From positions 62,001 through 126,000 of the forward strand of contig QANT01001192.1 in NCBI GenBank assembly GCA_003254885.1: a DNA stretch of 64,000 nucleotides. The letters run 5' to 3'. Made by a program: the position numbers and the translations under genes. This document shows, in pieces, positions 1 to 11,884 of the stretch (position 1 is the first letter of the stretch; each line of letters opens with the position of its first letter). The notes under the pieces were generated by a model, which was given only the letters and a program-made list of their open reading frames with translations, made no database searches and was not told the origin of the DNA. This DNA is from Purshia tridentata (taxonomy: Eukaryota > Streptophyta > Magnoliopsida > Rosales > Rosaceae).

Positions 1-408
1 ATACAGCCAATGATATTATTTTTGTTGGCTGCCCTTATGAAGCATTATGTCCCGATTCCAACCACATCATAATTCATGTCCATCCAAATTGTGCCTTGTG
101 CATGACACAGGAACCACATTCTCTAATTTAACTCATTTTATGAAATTTGATTTATAAAATAATGTGACGGCTTGTGTCACAACTCACAAGTATCCAGTAC
201 ACAATATTAAGCATGCCACATCAACACAAGTTCTTGAATCTTGAGCCTTTTTCCTTTTGGCCAAACAATGAGTTTCGGAGTTAAAAGTTTCTAAATGCAC
301 CCACCACCCAAACATTTTTCTGAGATTTCCAAGTTTGCCCTTTGGTGTACGGATCATATAATTTGCCAATTTGGAATTAATCTTACCCCTCACATAAAGC
401 AATGAAAC
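1..408. other. Non-coding flank, likely DPH6 3' UTR and beyond
   Basis: No credible gene is visible. The stretch just left of the DPH6 stop codon is AT-rich and is probably the 3' UTR of that minus-strand gene. A 72-codon open frame on the minus strand here has no recognisable domain and is taken as chance. Confidence 0.5.
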
Positions 409-3400
409 TCAGGACTTGCTAGCCAATAATTCACAGGTTATTATATCATCCATGGATGCTGAAGACCTCCCAGAACCTAAGACAGGAACAAGGTTGAAGA
501 TGGGCTCCTTACCAATTTTCATCAGCTGACTCATCTCAGCAAGCTCATTGTATGCATTGGTCAACATGAGAGACAGTGCATCCAGAGGCACTTGAAGACT
601 TGTTGGAAAGTAGAACCTCAAATACTACGTAAGGAAAGACAGTAAGTGAGAATAATACTAATGGAAACAAGTAAAGAGAATCAAGATAATATATCAACTT
701 TAACCAGGAAAAAGTAATTAGACAAGAAACAAACCATTGTGTCTTCCCAAGAGAAATCGTTCTCCACTATAACTTTATCAAGAAGATAGAAGCAAAATTT
801 CGATACTTTATCCATCTGTCTCTCTATGAGAGAATTTTGATGATCCGCTATTTTCTTCTCACCACCTTGATGATCAGAACAGATCATGGCAACAAGTTCA
901 CAGGTCATAGACAAAATAACTGCACATAACTTTCCACGGACAATGCATTTTTCAATGCAAGAATCATGCCAGTTTGCATGCTGAAAACCCCAGTAACCAG
1001 GGGTCCTTGAGCAAGATTGGTCTTTCGCATTCTCAATTGTTGTTTCAATATCTTCTTCAACAAATAGAATGGGTTTAACTTCTACAAGTGCCCTGCAATG
1101 CCATAAAGTCATGATGAGACAAAATCAAACTAAATAAGAAGCATACAGATTTCTTCTGAGTGCACAGAATGAAGAGAAAAGCCGAATTCAGAGAGATAAT
1201 AAAGTACCCTTTCGGAAGATCAGGGACAAGGATATATAGAAAAATGGGATCAAATGCTTCAGAATAGCTTCTGTTATTCAAATTGAAGACTCTTGTTTGT
1301 TTGAGGAACGCCTCCTGCTTGTCCTGAATTTTAAGTCTCTCCGATGACGGAATTTTGGTTGAACAGTAAATGACAAATACAATAGCTGAAGTAGATATTG
1401 AACAGTTAAAACATTTTGCCACTGCTTCACAATTTTCTAGTGCTTTTTCCAGCTCATCAATGGCGCCTCCATCACATAATGTCATAGTGGGAGGGTTAAG
1501 CCCTAACTGTCCAGCCATGTGAAGTATCTCCTTATGCAAAGTTGCCTGGAAGCAAGCAAATTGATTGAAATTAAAAGATCAACAACATATCCTGAATTAA
1601 TGGAATTTTGTAGCAACAAAAGATGCCAAACTATGGTTGTTCAGAAAGAGAAGTATAGGCAAAGGTGCTCAAATGGGAATTACTAAGCAAGGCAAGCGTA
1701 GAATACAAGCCAATATAGAATCTTTTTACTGATTAGCAACTTATTATAACATACATTTTACACTTTTACCTGGCTATATGGTCCAATAATACTGGGTGCC
1801 CAACAAGATATACTTTGTACATGTAGAACTCTTTTGGTATGGTCATTTGCCACAAAAACTTCCACGTATGCACTGCCTAAACCAACTTGCAACAAGGGCA
1901 ATTCAACTGTACTGCGGGATGGAACGCCAAAAGAGCACTTCTCCTGAGTTATATGTCTCACGTATGTATCATTCGCGGTAGCAAACTCATTCATATCAGC
2001 AATATAAAGATGAATATAGAGAACATTTTCCCAACCAAAACCATATTCTACAAGTAGTGATTCAATTTTCTTTAGAACAGCCCCCATATCTTCTTGCAAA
2101 CCTGTCAATTAAATCATTTAACACTAATAAATTGTAATCATACTATCTGAAGGACAAAACATAATGAATTTGGATGAAGAAATACACTTGCAGGGAATGC
2201 AACTGCTAAAGTATATTTCATCTACTGTTTACCTGTGGAAGTCCTGCATGAATCTTGCAACCAACAACAGATAGAAAATGCATCACGCTTTTGTGTTCTC
2301 GAAATGTGAAGTTTATGTTCAGGAAGTTCAACTGGATCATCAACTTCAGCATCAGCCTGGCATGTGTCATCACATCCTTGTGGGTGGTCTCCTTGCACTT
2401 CAAATATAAAACCCATCTTCTCCCGACAGATCTCACGGGTTTTGTCACTACTACCCAAAGAACAGGACCCTTCCTTACTTTCTGAATGAAAAGCCAAGGG
2501 ATGAAGCACCCCAACTGGAGCTATAGAATCTGAAGAGTGCAATACAACTTGAAACTCATCGAGCATGATCCGAGCATTCTGGAAATTTCAAATATTACAG
2601 AGAAGGAAAAAATATAAATAATTAAAATAAAAAGATACAATGACCAAAACTTTGTAAAATGTGATAAGAGAACTGAGTAATATTACAGACAACTGCACAG
2701 TCCAGCTTATTCACAGCACATCATAGGCTGTTTTTGAGAATCTGTGGTGTACAACTGATTCCCTTTTTGAAATTTTAACTAGAGGATGAGGAATGGTATA
2801 AACTTACAACAAAGAGAGGGCAATCCAGTGTCAATGTTTCATATTCCCCTCCTTCACCACATACATTAATCCCATACAACCTGTCAAGAAATGGAATATT
2901 AACAAGCCAAAATTTTTGAATTATGCTCATTACAACCAAGGCTGGTGGTACCAATATATTAGAGAACTTCTAGGGGAGATGGTTATGGTTTTCCCTCTGA
3001 AATTTCAGTGACATATCCATATTGGCACGGAAGTATGCAATACAGACCCAAAAAGAAAACAATGACGTACTCTTTCAACTTATGCAGATAGGGCTGCAAG
3101 ACTGCCATTTCTTTGCCCAAGTGCTTCGAGGGGTCCAACCCCATGGCAGCAACCTGTGTCAATGGAAGAGTATCAGCACACAAAAACCAGGTAAAAGAAG
3201 GGGGAAAACAAAGAGGAGATCTAAACAAAATAGCAAGTTACACAGAAAATTCTACCTTTACTGTAATTGCCACAATCCCGTTAGTTATCTGGTCGGACAA
3301 AGAAGGTTTCTGAGTTAAAATGATCTTAATATAAAATGATTGCATTTGTATTACTAAAATACATATTACCATTTCTTGAAGGAGCAGTGACTGATCTTGT

Positions 3401-4569
3401 TTCCACAAGTATGCTAGAGAAACAAGCCCTAACCTTGAACAGACACATTCCACCCGCAGCCTCTGATAGTCTGATGCAATAGCACCAGAAGATACGGCTG
3501 TGACAGAAGGAATCTGTCTTTTCACTTCATTTAACAAAATAAACATATCTTCAACTTCATCACCAGGAGTCATTCTATAGCTAAGCTTCTGATGCCTATA
3601 TAACCCATAGAAGCCATTGGAAAGTAAAAATATGCCCTATGCAATCAAGTAATCAAGTAGATATAGAGAATTCTTTCCTGTAAAAAAAATATTCAATTGA
3701 AAAATTATTTTGATTTAAGTTTGAACTTTAAATGATTTAGTCATAAACTTGATTGTAGAAGACCTTAGAGCAATTAACATAAATTAAAAATATTTTTGTA
3801 CGGGGAATCTGATCATGAAACTAATCATATTGCTACTTTAAAATCCCCACCACCAAAGCTGAATAATCAGGACAATCATTTGTGTGACGGTGTCATAGCG
3901 AGATAGCTTTCTAAGGCAATATTTTGTTTTGAAAGTATTTAGTCAACAATAATAACAGAAATTGTAACTGCACAAACATAAGAAAATTTGTTTTACCAAA
4001 ATTTCCTGCTAAAAGGCTTGCCTTGTGGATCCTTGTATTCGCCTTCTGAACAACGGCACTCCCATGCATTTTGCATAGCTGACAACTATCTGGTGCCCAA
4101 CCTGAGGAAAGCAATCAATACCTCATCAAGCAGTACATAAAATAATATGAGAATTTAGGATATGTTTAAATATAACTTAGTCCTCAACATTAAAAGAAAA
4201 TGAAAGCAATCGAATAAGGGAAAACTTATAGATTGGGGAAAAAAGAGAGATTTACAGTTTGATACATGTAGCTATCAAGCTCGTCCACTGAATCATCAGC
4301 TGGCATCAAATTTGCCACTGCAACAATCTGGTTAACAACAAATACATATCAATCTTCAAGCTTCAAAAATGGCATTAAAAAGGGAATTCCCTTTTCATAT
4401 TTTGCACAACATATCATGAAAAAAGGAAGCAAATCAGGGGTTGGATCAAATAGTTGAGCTCAGAGTTGAGTAAGCAAGAAGTGGGTGGAACCTGGTGGCC
4501 ATATTGGATACATTTCATCATCGCATAACAGCTGTCCTTGCCGCCGCTTACTAAAGCCACCACCTTCAT
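409..4569 (-). CDS. DPH6: Diphthine--ammonia ligase (DPH6), PP-loop ATPase with two RidA-like domains
   Basis: This enzyme catalyses the last, ATP-dependent amidation of diphthine to diphthamide on eEF2 in the cytosol. Twelve exons fit: 4492-4569, 4256-4327, 4022-4101, 3370-3595, 3256-3288, 3071-3153, 2808-2880, 2233-2578, 1770-2101, 1208-1545, 735-1092 and 409-624. They join in frame to 744 residues, close to the roughly 720 remembered for Arabidopsis At3g04480. The protein opens MKVVALVSGGKDSCY, with the PP-loop SGGKDS at residues 8-13. The N-terminal ATP-pyrophosphatase domain runs to about residue 250 and includes a GEGGEYETLTLDCP block. Two RidA/YjgF-like domains follow, from about residue 325 and about 435, as in yeast and plant Dph6. 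The ATG at 4569 is chosen because the conserved domain begins there. Intron 3 appears to use a GC donor (see findings). A CTG/GCT run lies just upstream in the leader. Confidence 0.93.
4021..4022 (-). other. DPH6: GC-AG intron donor in DPH6 (intron 3)
   Basis: The exon ending at 4022 is followed by GCAAGC on the minus strand, not GT. Joining it to the exon starting at 3595 keeps the frame and gives the conserved STRHQKLSY run. The donor context AG|GCAAG matches the known plant GC-donor consensus. Confidence 0.7.
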
Positions 4570-4582
4570 CTGTGCCTCCTGC

Positions 4583-4598
4583 TGCTGCTGCTGCTGCT
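4583..4598. repeat. GCT trinucleotide microsatellite in DPH6 leader
   Basis: About five to six CTG/GCT units sit just upstream of the DPH6 start codon, probably within the 5' UTR. Confidence 0.8.
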
Positions 4599-4873
4599 AT
4601 CCACACCCGTGGCTGCACCAAAACCAAAAAGTTTACTGTTTCAGGGTTTTCAGCTTCTCTGTGTGTCTTTGAGATGGGGAGGGCTTTGCGTTTCTGTGTT
4701 TCGTTGTTCACCTTCCACGGTTGAGTAGTGGACTGATTTTGACTCGGCATTAAAACGTTTGGTTTTCTAACATTTTATTTCTTAAAGTTATTTATTTATT
4801 TTTTTATGATTGAGTGCTTTTTTCTAAAATTTTCATTATCCCATTATATGATATAACAAATATATGTGTCATG

Positions 4874-4882
4874 TTATTAATA
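4874..4882. repeat. Target-site duplication, left copy
   Basis: TTATTAATA, identical to 5417-5425. Confidence 0.85.
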
Positions 4883-5416
4883 GGAAAATTCTCACAAATA
4901 GACCAAATTAATTTTAAAATGACTTTTTTAAACCATTTAAATATTTTTAGATTTTTTAGCTCTTTGACACAAAATAGGACAAAAATACCCCAACCTCATT
5001 ACAAAGCCGGTATAAGTGGTGTACAAACAGTAGACAGGTTGTGGATAAACCAAGGACAATATAGTCCTGCAACACAAGTTGACGTGTCCACAGCCTGTAC
5101 ACCATTTGTACAAGCCTTGTAAACAGACAGTACAAATAAACCCAACTCCTTCAAGTACACATAGTGTACAAACAGTAGACAAGTTGTAAACAAACCAAGG
5201 ACAGTATAGCTCTGCAACATGAGTTATTAAAGTTAAACAAGCCTTGTCCACCATTTGTCCACTACTTGTACACCATTTGTACAGGCCTTGACCTTGTAAT
5301 GGGGTGAGGGTATTTTTGTCCCATTTGGTGTCAAAGAGCTAAAAAAGTTCAAAAATGTTTGGATAGTCTAACAAAGTCATTTTGAAATTAATTTGGTCTA
5401 TTTATGGAAATTTCCC
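4883..5416. mobile_element. Mutator-like MITE with long TIRs and 9-bp target-site duplication
   Basis: This is a 534-bp element. The terminal inverted repeats are about 120 bp each and roughly 85 percent identical by eye; the left arm starts GGAAAATTCTCACAAATAG and the right arm ends in its imperfect complement. A perfect 9-bp direct repeat, TTATTAATA, flanks it at 4874-4882 and 5417-5425. The core carries an internal direct repeat of about 62 bp (5017-5080 and 5164-5225) rich in TGTACA motifs. There is no transposase frame, so it is non-autonomous. Long TIRs with a 9-bp duplication are the hallmark of the Mutator superfamily. Confidence 0.85.
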
Positions 5417-5425
5417 TTATTAATA
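5417..5425. repeat. Target-site duplication, right copy
   Basis: TTATTAATA, identical to 4874-4882. Confidence 0.85.
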
Positions 5426-6280
5426 TTATATCATATAGTCTAACAACACTTTTACACATTAATAGTATATCTATTACAAACTATTATAATTGATATACCA
5501 AATTTTGAATTTCATAATAACTTTTCTTTTTTGCATTAAAAAAGGATTTCAATTCTTCAAGGGAAGATAAATATCTTTTTAAATTTCTTAAACAGACGTA
5601 GACTTTTAATTACAGAAAAGCATTATAACATTGCATTTCGTACTAGAATAAATCTCATTTTCACATTTATAGCGCCATGCATATGATAATTGATAAATTG
5701 TTGGAAGTCAGTTTTCTGCATATTTTGCCCAGATGGAAATTCTGCATATGAAACTTGGAAAACATGTAGAAGATGATACTAGCAGAAAAGAAATTCAATA
5801 ACCTTCTGTAGATGACTAATGAAATTTTTTCCATTTGCCTCTATTCTATTCAAGTCGAGCAAAATATTCCAATTTATTTTTCATTATTCCACCTAAAACT
5901 TCTCGGGTCGCCTGGCTTTCACTTAGAATGAAATGAAGAGGAAATGATAATTTGTTTATAAAGTTATTTAAAAAACTGAATATATGGAAATTGATTGCAT
6001 CCACTTAAAATATCAGGTTGTTTTCTTAATTGTCCGTACACAATAAATAAGAAACAACATATAGAAAGACTAAACCAAGAATATGAATTGATACTGACCA
6101 TATTCCGACCAAAATTGCTTTAAAAAGGTCTGACACAACCTAATAAATTTTACAAATGAAAGTACTCAAACAACGAACCACTATTTGAGAATAATAAATA
6201 AAACAAAACTTAAATAAGTGGATATCTTACAACTCGAGGTAACCAATTGAACCAAAAAGGAAAAAACATTTGAAAAAGAA

Positions 6281-6303
6281 GGGGGGGGGGGGGGTGGGGT
6301 GGG
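6281..6303 (+). repeat. G-rich tract (G14-T-G4-T-G3)
   Basis: A long G homopolymer is followed by two further G runs separated by single T residues. It could fold as a G-quadruplex, and it is also a place where read errors are likely. Confidence 0.8.
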
Positions 6304-6938
6304 TTACGCCTGTTATTATCTTTCAACTGGCCGTGATTAGTCAGCTCTGCTCAGACGGCTATTCCAACATTAAATGGTAGAGGTAATGGGACTTCAGTTC
6401 TGACCCATCATTTGTTAATTCATGCACATGCAGACCAGAATAATTTTTATAGTTTTTCTGCTGGCACAAAATAACTTGATACCGCCAAGTTTACAATTTC
6501 CCTTCAATAAAGTTGTAGGTGTCTGCGCTGCCACAGCTTCGTTCGATACATTTGATTCTATGAGTCGTCAATTTCGGTCTGATTGCCAGTTTAAAGAAGA
6601 ATATGAAATTTCCTAGTCTATTCCTGCAAGAAAACAAATTATGGAACAATAAATTCATCATTTGTATGGGGGGAAAGCAGAATTTGCTCTCCATAGGCAT
6701 AAGTTTCATGGCCTTGATACTTGTGATCTATAAGAAACTTATGGTGTTTGAGGTGAGAGTTGATGGACTAAGCATTGGTGTCAGTTTGTATCTCAAGAAT
6801 CAATTACAAGATAAATCAAAGCATGCATGTGAAGTTAAACAGCAAAACTTCACGGTACTTGCTTTTATCTTGTTTAGGCCAAATAAATCAAATTTGTTGG
6901 CTTCAATGTAAAACTGAAGTATCTTACCTAAGTTGAAT

Positions 6939-8229
6939 TCAAAAGGGAGCCTCAAGTGATTCGTCCCAAACTTCTGCACTTCCATTGGAGGCGTCTTCAA
7001 CATCTTCTTCCATTGAAAGCCTGATATATTCTCTATGCGCAAACCGATCCCACTCTGTCAAGGTTGGATTCTCACGTTCCTGTACACATAACAATACCAG
7101 CAAGGCTGTCACCAACAATAGCAATGCAGTCTACTGCTACAACATTTTATCTGTGATCTTACAATTTCAAACAAGTTTATTTGTTTTATGTACCTGACGA
7201 ATGAGAAACGGATCACGAGTTTCAAAGGCCATGAACTTATTAAGGTTGAAAAGAATATTGAAAACACTTCCTGAAAGCTTGCAGCCTTTCAGGTCTCGGA
7301 GTGTGATATAGCACTCATTCTGCAAGAACAAAACTGCATGTCAACCACAGTAAAACCATATCTAACTACTGGTGTGTTAGGACTTGGGATAAACATGCAT
7401 ATGACTGCCAAGAATTTCATTCGTCATACAACTTTTCTTGAAGCAATAAACCTCAGAGGACTCTTGTTACCTAGATGTTGCATGAAAGCAACACAGTCAC
7501 CAATTAAGAAGAGAGTTACTAAAATAGAACACAAATGTGAACAGGGGAAAAAGAAAAACATATTGATAATCAGTAGTAACAAGGAACAACATTTGTTCTC
7601 ATGCCCACCCCAACAAGTAGAATGGATAAAAGGAACAATCAGAAAAAGCACAAAAGAGGGAAAGGCAAACCTCTGGTCCAATCATGTCAATTATCTGGCA
7701 CAATATATCCTCAAAGAGAACAGGTTCTTGGGCCATGCATTCCATTCTATGCAATTGCTCCTCATAAAAGAATTGCAGTTCATTCCGTGTCAAAACTCCA
7801 TTCCCATCCAAATCTATGCACTTGAACCTAACAAGGACAATGTAGTGTCACAGCTACTACACAGCTGATAGCATAATTAACTCCATAAAGAGATTAAAGA
7901 TTTCTAAATAAATTCACACAAAACAGAAAAAAATAAAAAATGGCAATGTCGAACTGAGATTTTTCAAGTAAAATTGCCTACAAATCAAGCAGATTAGATG
8001 TGAAAGCAAGCAGCTAATGAATGAAATAAATAAGTGATGCAGATATACCAGAACTCAAGGCTAGGCTCAGAAGATTTATCCTCCTCTGACAGAATGAAGT
8101 AAACAAAATCTTGATATCCCATCTTTCCATCAACCTTACTAGTAAACTTTCTTGCAATCTGAGGAACAAAAACACTCATTAAATAGATAATCGAGTGTGC
8201 TTGTTTGTGTCTGCATGTACCACACAGAG

Positions 8230-8271
<42 letters not shown>

Positions 8272-10920
8272 TGAAGCTTTTAGTAAAAGAGAACTTTTTC
8301 TTGTAGTTTGGGCTAATAAAGAAACGCTTCATGACACAAACCTGAGAAAATACTCTATCAACAATCCGGTATGTAAGTGCATGGTTACCATATCTGATCA
8401 GGTTCTCTTTGTCGATCAAGAAATCATGATCTGTATCCAGCTCCCAAAACTTGCAGTATATAACATAAAAATGTTCATACGAGAAGTACCTGTAACAGAT
8501 CAGATAATAAAAAAAGGGGTTAGCAGACCAAAGAAGATCCAATATCAGATATTATACATAACCATGCAGCGAAGAACACACTCTTGCAAATGATTCCAGA
8601 TTGTGTGAAAGAAATAAGGCATGATGATTTCCTCATTTTAGATGGCGATTGGCCAGAGGAAAAAAAGTAACCTCTATTGAACAAACTAAGTCTGTATCTG
8701 GAACCTCTACCTCAAAACTTTGTTAATGTCCTCTTCTTCATCTGCATGTTGCATTGCATCAATCAAGTTTCCACGTTTCAGCTCCCTGAGGGTAAGATGA
8801 CCATTCCCAGATCTATTTATGTAGTAAAATATTCTGTATATTACAGTTTCAGCTGGCCCATTGAAATAATATATCAGGTTAAAGTGTGCATCATACTAAT
8901 GGAATTGCATCAATGATTCGTAGTATAAATGCAATACCAAAACAGTATGAGTGCAAAGGAAGGGGGGGAGAGCTTGGAAATCTCTACAAACATATGATAC
9001 TAAGAAAAAGGCTGATTAAAAGTTGAACGAACCGTATCTTTCCTGAAACTCAGGCGTGCTCTGTAAGAACTCCAACCCTGGATGAGTTGCTAAAAGTTCT
9101 CGAAGGATGGGTTTAAAGTCATCCTGTTTTCAATCAAGAGTAGGAATTAGGATAGCAGGTCATGGAACACCAACAGCAATAATATTAGCAATGGTATCAT
9201 AATTTTAAGGATAGCATGCTGTACATAGATTTGGAGTGAAAAGATAAAAGGAGAAGAAATACAAAACAAAACAAAAACCTGTGTAAGGAATGTGAGGTCC
9301 GGTTGCTTTAAGATGGAATATATTTGAGTAGCTATATCCATCGTCAACATATTTCCAGTGATCCAATAATCAATAAATGTATCCCTATAAACAAATTAGT
9401 TGAAAGATAAGAGAATGGCTTGCAAAAGAAACAACAGCCAACTTCAACAACAAGAAAAAGCTGAAGTAAATCAATGGTCCTAATTTGAAGTTTAAACAAT
9501 AAATTAACAAAATCCAGAGAAAAAAAATTTGAAACACTCTTTTGACAACAAAAAATTTAAATAGTTACATGGCTACCTTGTTACATATCCGGTGCTATTA
9601 ACATCAATCTTTCGGAAAAGAGACGTGGAGAAGAATGAAGGCAGCTTGCACACTTCCTTAGCAACTGATTTAAATTCTGATATACCAGAGAGACAATTAT
9701 AGCTCAGTTCTAGTAATGCTACACAAACTCATATCTTAAGTATATCTCACCATGCATCTGCAGTCCGTCCGAGTGGCCATAGAAAAACTGATTGATTCTT
9801 AATAAACATTGTTCTTTTAGTTCATTTGGAGGTGGACGACCATTTAGAAAGTAAAACTGTAAGTGGTAAAAAAAATCCATGTCAGCAGGTTGAGTTAAAA
9901 TGAATACCACAATTCATAGATAAGAAATAACAAAATAGTGCCACCAGATTGTGGGAAAATATCTTGTCAAACCTGGGGTATAACTTCTTTGACTGGCTCA
10001 CTAACGACTTTCAGGGGAGAACCTAAATTAGAAGGACCAGTCCTCTGTTTCATTATGCGAGGGGACCCAGATATACTTCTTGGTGATAGCGGAGGCGCAC
10101 TGCCTGCTGGAAACATGGAAGGCAAAGTATTGCTAGTGGCATGTGGACTAGAAGAGTTTCCATGGACATTCAAGGGTCCACCTGCCTTTGCTTCATTGAG
10201 CAACTGTGTCACCTGCACATATAAAGTCAAGAAACCTGAAATAATTAGCATATGCCACATGTTGGAATTGTGAAAAACGTAATATATTATATATTCATCA
10301 GAAAAGCAAGAAACTATATATAGTATACACAGGCTATAGCATACCTAGCCTAATTAAAACTTGGACTGCCATTTAGGGAGTAGCACTTCCCATAACCTAA
10401 TTTCTTTAAGGCATTCGTAATTACGAACACAATGCTTAGTAATTAAAAACTCCATCCCTTCTTCCGTGACTAATATGCGCCTATCATGCTTCTTTAATTA
10501 CATTGAAATTGTTTCCGAAAAAATTCAATATCATGCCCAGGCAAATTACTATATGCTAAAATCAATTCGGCACCATTATTTCTTAGCTGTCACATGATTG
10601 CATAAATATATACGCATCCATTCAACGAAACACAAAATCTAATTTTAACAGCAAAAACCAAGCTCACGAAATTCAAGAACCATAAAACAATGCACCCAGA
10701 AATCCATTTAAACCAATGAGATGCATAACCAATAGAATGCAAACACCATGAACTAGGGGGTTTCAAGTACCAGACGATTAGTATCGGGAAGCGAAAGCCA
10801 CTGCTCGAAGAGCGACTCAGCGAAGCTCGGATTCGATTTGAGGGCCAAAGGTGACACCTCCGCAAGCTGCAACAACTCGGCATCAAACGACGCCGCATCC
10901 GCCACGATTTCCATACTCAT
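6939..10920 (-). CDS. Protein phosphatase 2A regulatory subunit B'' (EF-hand type)
   Basis: This B''/PR72-type subunit targets the PP2A core enzyme and binds calcium through EF-hand-like loops. Twelve exons fit in frame: 10771-10920, 9973-10212, 9751-9856, 9577-9676, 9279-9384, 9033-9123, 8711-8852, 8342-8489, 8049-8158, 7671-7827, 7194-7319 and 6939-7079. The product is 538 residues, the usual length for plant B''. EF-hand-like loops are visible as [10 protein letters not shown] and [12 protein letters not shown], with a third acidic loop, [12 protein letters not shown]. The C-terminus ends with WDESLEAPF, close to the remembered Arabidopsis At5g44090. It is not the TON2/FASS branch, which has a different N-terminus. 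The start could be Met1 or Met3 (MSMEIV). It stands head-to-head with the PTAR1-like gene. Confidence 0.92.
8226..8269. repeat. GA microsatellite in PP2A B'' intron
   Basis: About eighteen AG/GA units lie between the exons ending at 8158 and starting at 8342, close to a splice acceptor-donor pair. Confidence 0.85.
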
Positions 10921-11884
10921 CGAGACACATATACAGATCACCGAACCCTAGATTCAGAATTCAAAGCCCCCAAAAGGTTTTTTTTTTCCAATATATTTTA
11001 TTTCAATGCCTTTTGGAAAAAAGGTGAGATTTGAAGTGGAAGAAACACCAGATCTTTGAGGAATTGAAGTGATTGGTAAGAGAGAAAACTGGAGAAAGTG
11101 AAGGTAAATGAGAGAGAAATTTTCTTCGGCGATCGATGCACTTTTAGCTCAGAGAGAGAGAGAGAGAGATTTTTGTAAAATAGCAGCAGAAATTGTTAAC
11201 AAAAAAGAAAATACGAAAAGGCTCGGAGAAGAAAGATGTATACGTGTCCGTATAATTTAGGCTTGAGGAAATTCAGACACAGCCAGTCTCAGAAGTTTTC
11301 AGTGCAACTTATTTCTAAGAACTAATCAAATTCTCCCACTTAGTTCTTATAAGTCAATTTACAAATTTGCCCATTGTCATCAATTCAACTGGTCAATTAC
11401 TTTGCCTGTAAAATCGATATGCAATAATGAAACTATAAGAGCAAATTTGCTCACCACCACCGATTTAAATGGTGAGCGAGCATCACCACCATCTTAAAAA
11501 TATGACACAAACTAGAGTTAAAAACATTTTGTAATTTACTTTATAATTAAATAAGATTAAAAAAAAAAAAAAAAGAGAGTAAAGAATCCATCATCCCAAC
11601 CCAACCCAACCCGATCTGATCTGAACTTAGCAGGACCTCCCCAGCAGTACCCCACCCGGGCACCACCTCCCTCCCCCTACCCACCCATCTCGTCGGTGTT
11701 GCTGGCCTCATTGCCGGCCGACGTTGCCTCCCTCTCTTTTCCCTCACCTTTTCGCTCTATTCCCTCACCCTTTCGCACTCACAAAATTAAAAAAAGCTTA
11801 AAAACGTTAAAAAAAACGTAGGGAAAAAAAGTGAAAATCTTTCCTCGGCTATTTTCTTTCATTCTCGGTAACCAAACACAAAAC
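10921..11884. promoter_or_regulatory. Shared head-to-head promoter region, PP2A B'' / PTAR1-like
   Basis: The 964 bp between two divergent start codons must hold both leaders and both core promoters. It contains a GA run (11153-11170), a poly-A tract (about 11560-11575), and a C-rich stretch with repeated CCCAA units (11595-11612). No other coding frame is convincing. Confidence 0.6.

Larger units (their letters stand above)
4570..6938. other. Intergenic region between DPH6 and PP2A B''
   Basis: This AT-rich spacer holds the DPH6 leader and promoter at its left, one Mutator-like MITE (4883-5416), a G-rich tract (6281-6303) and, at its right end, the probable 3' UTR of the PP2A gene. No other coding sequence is supported. 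Confidence 0.7.
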
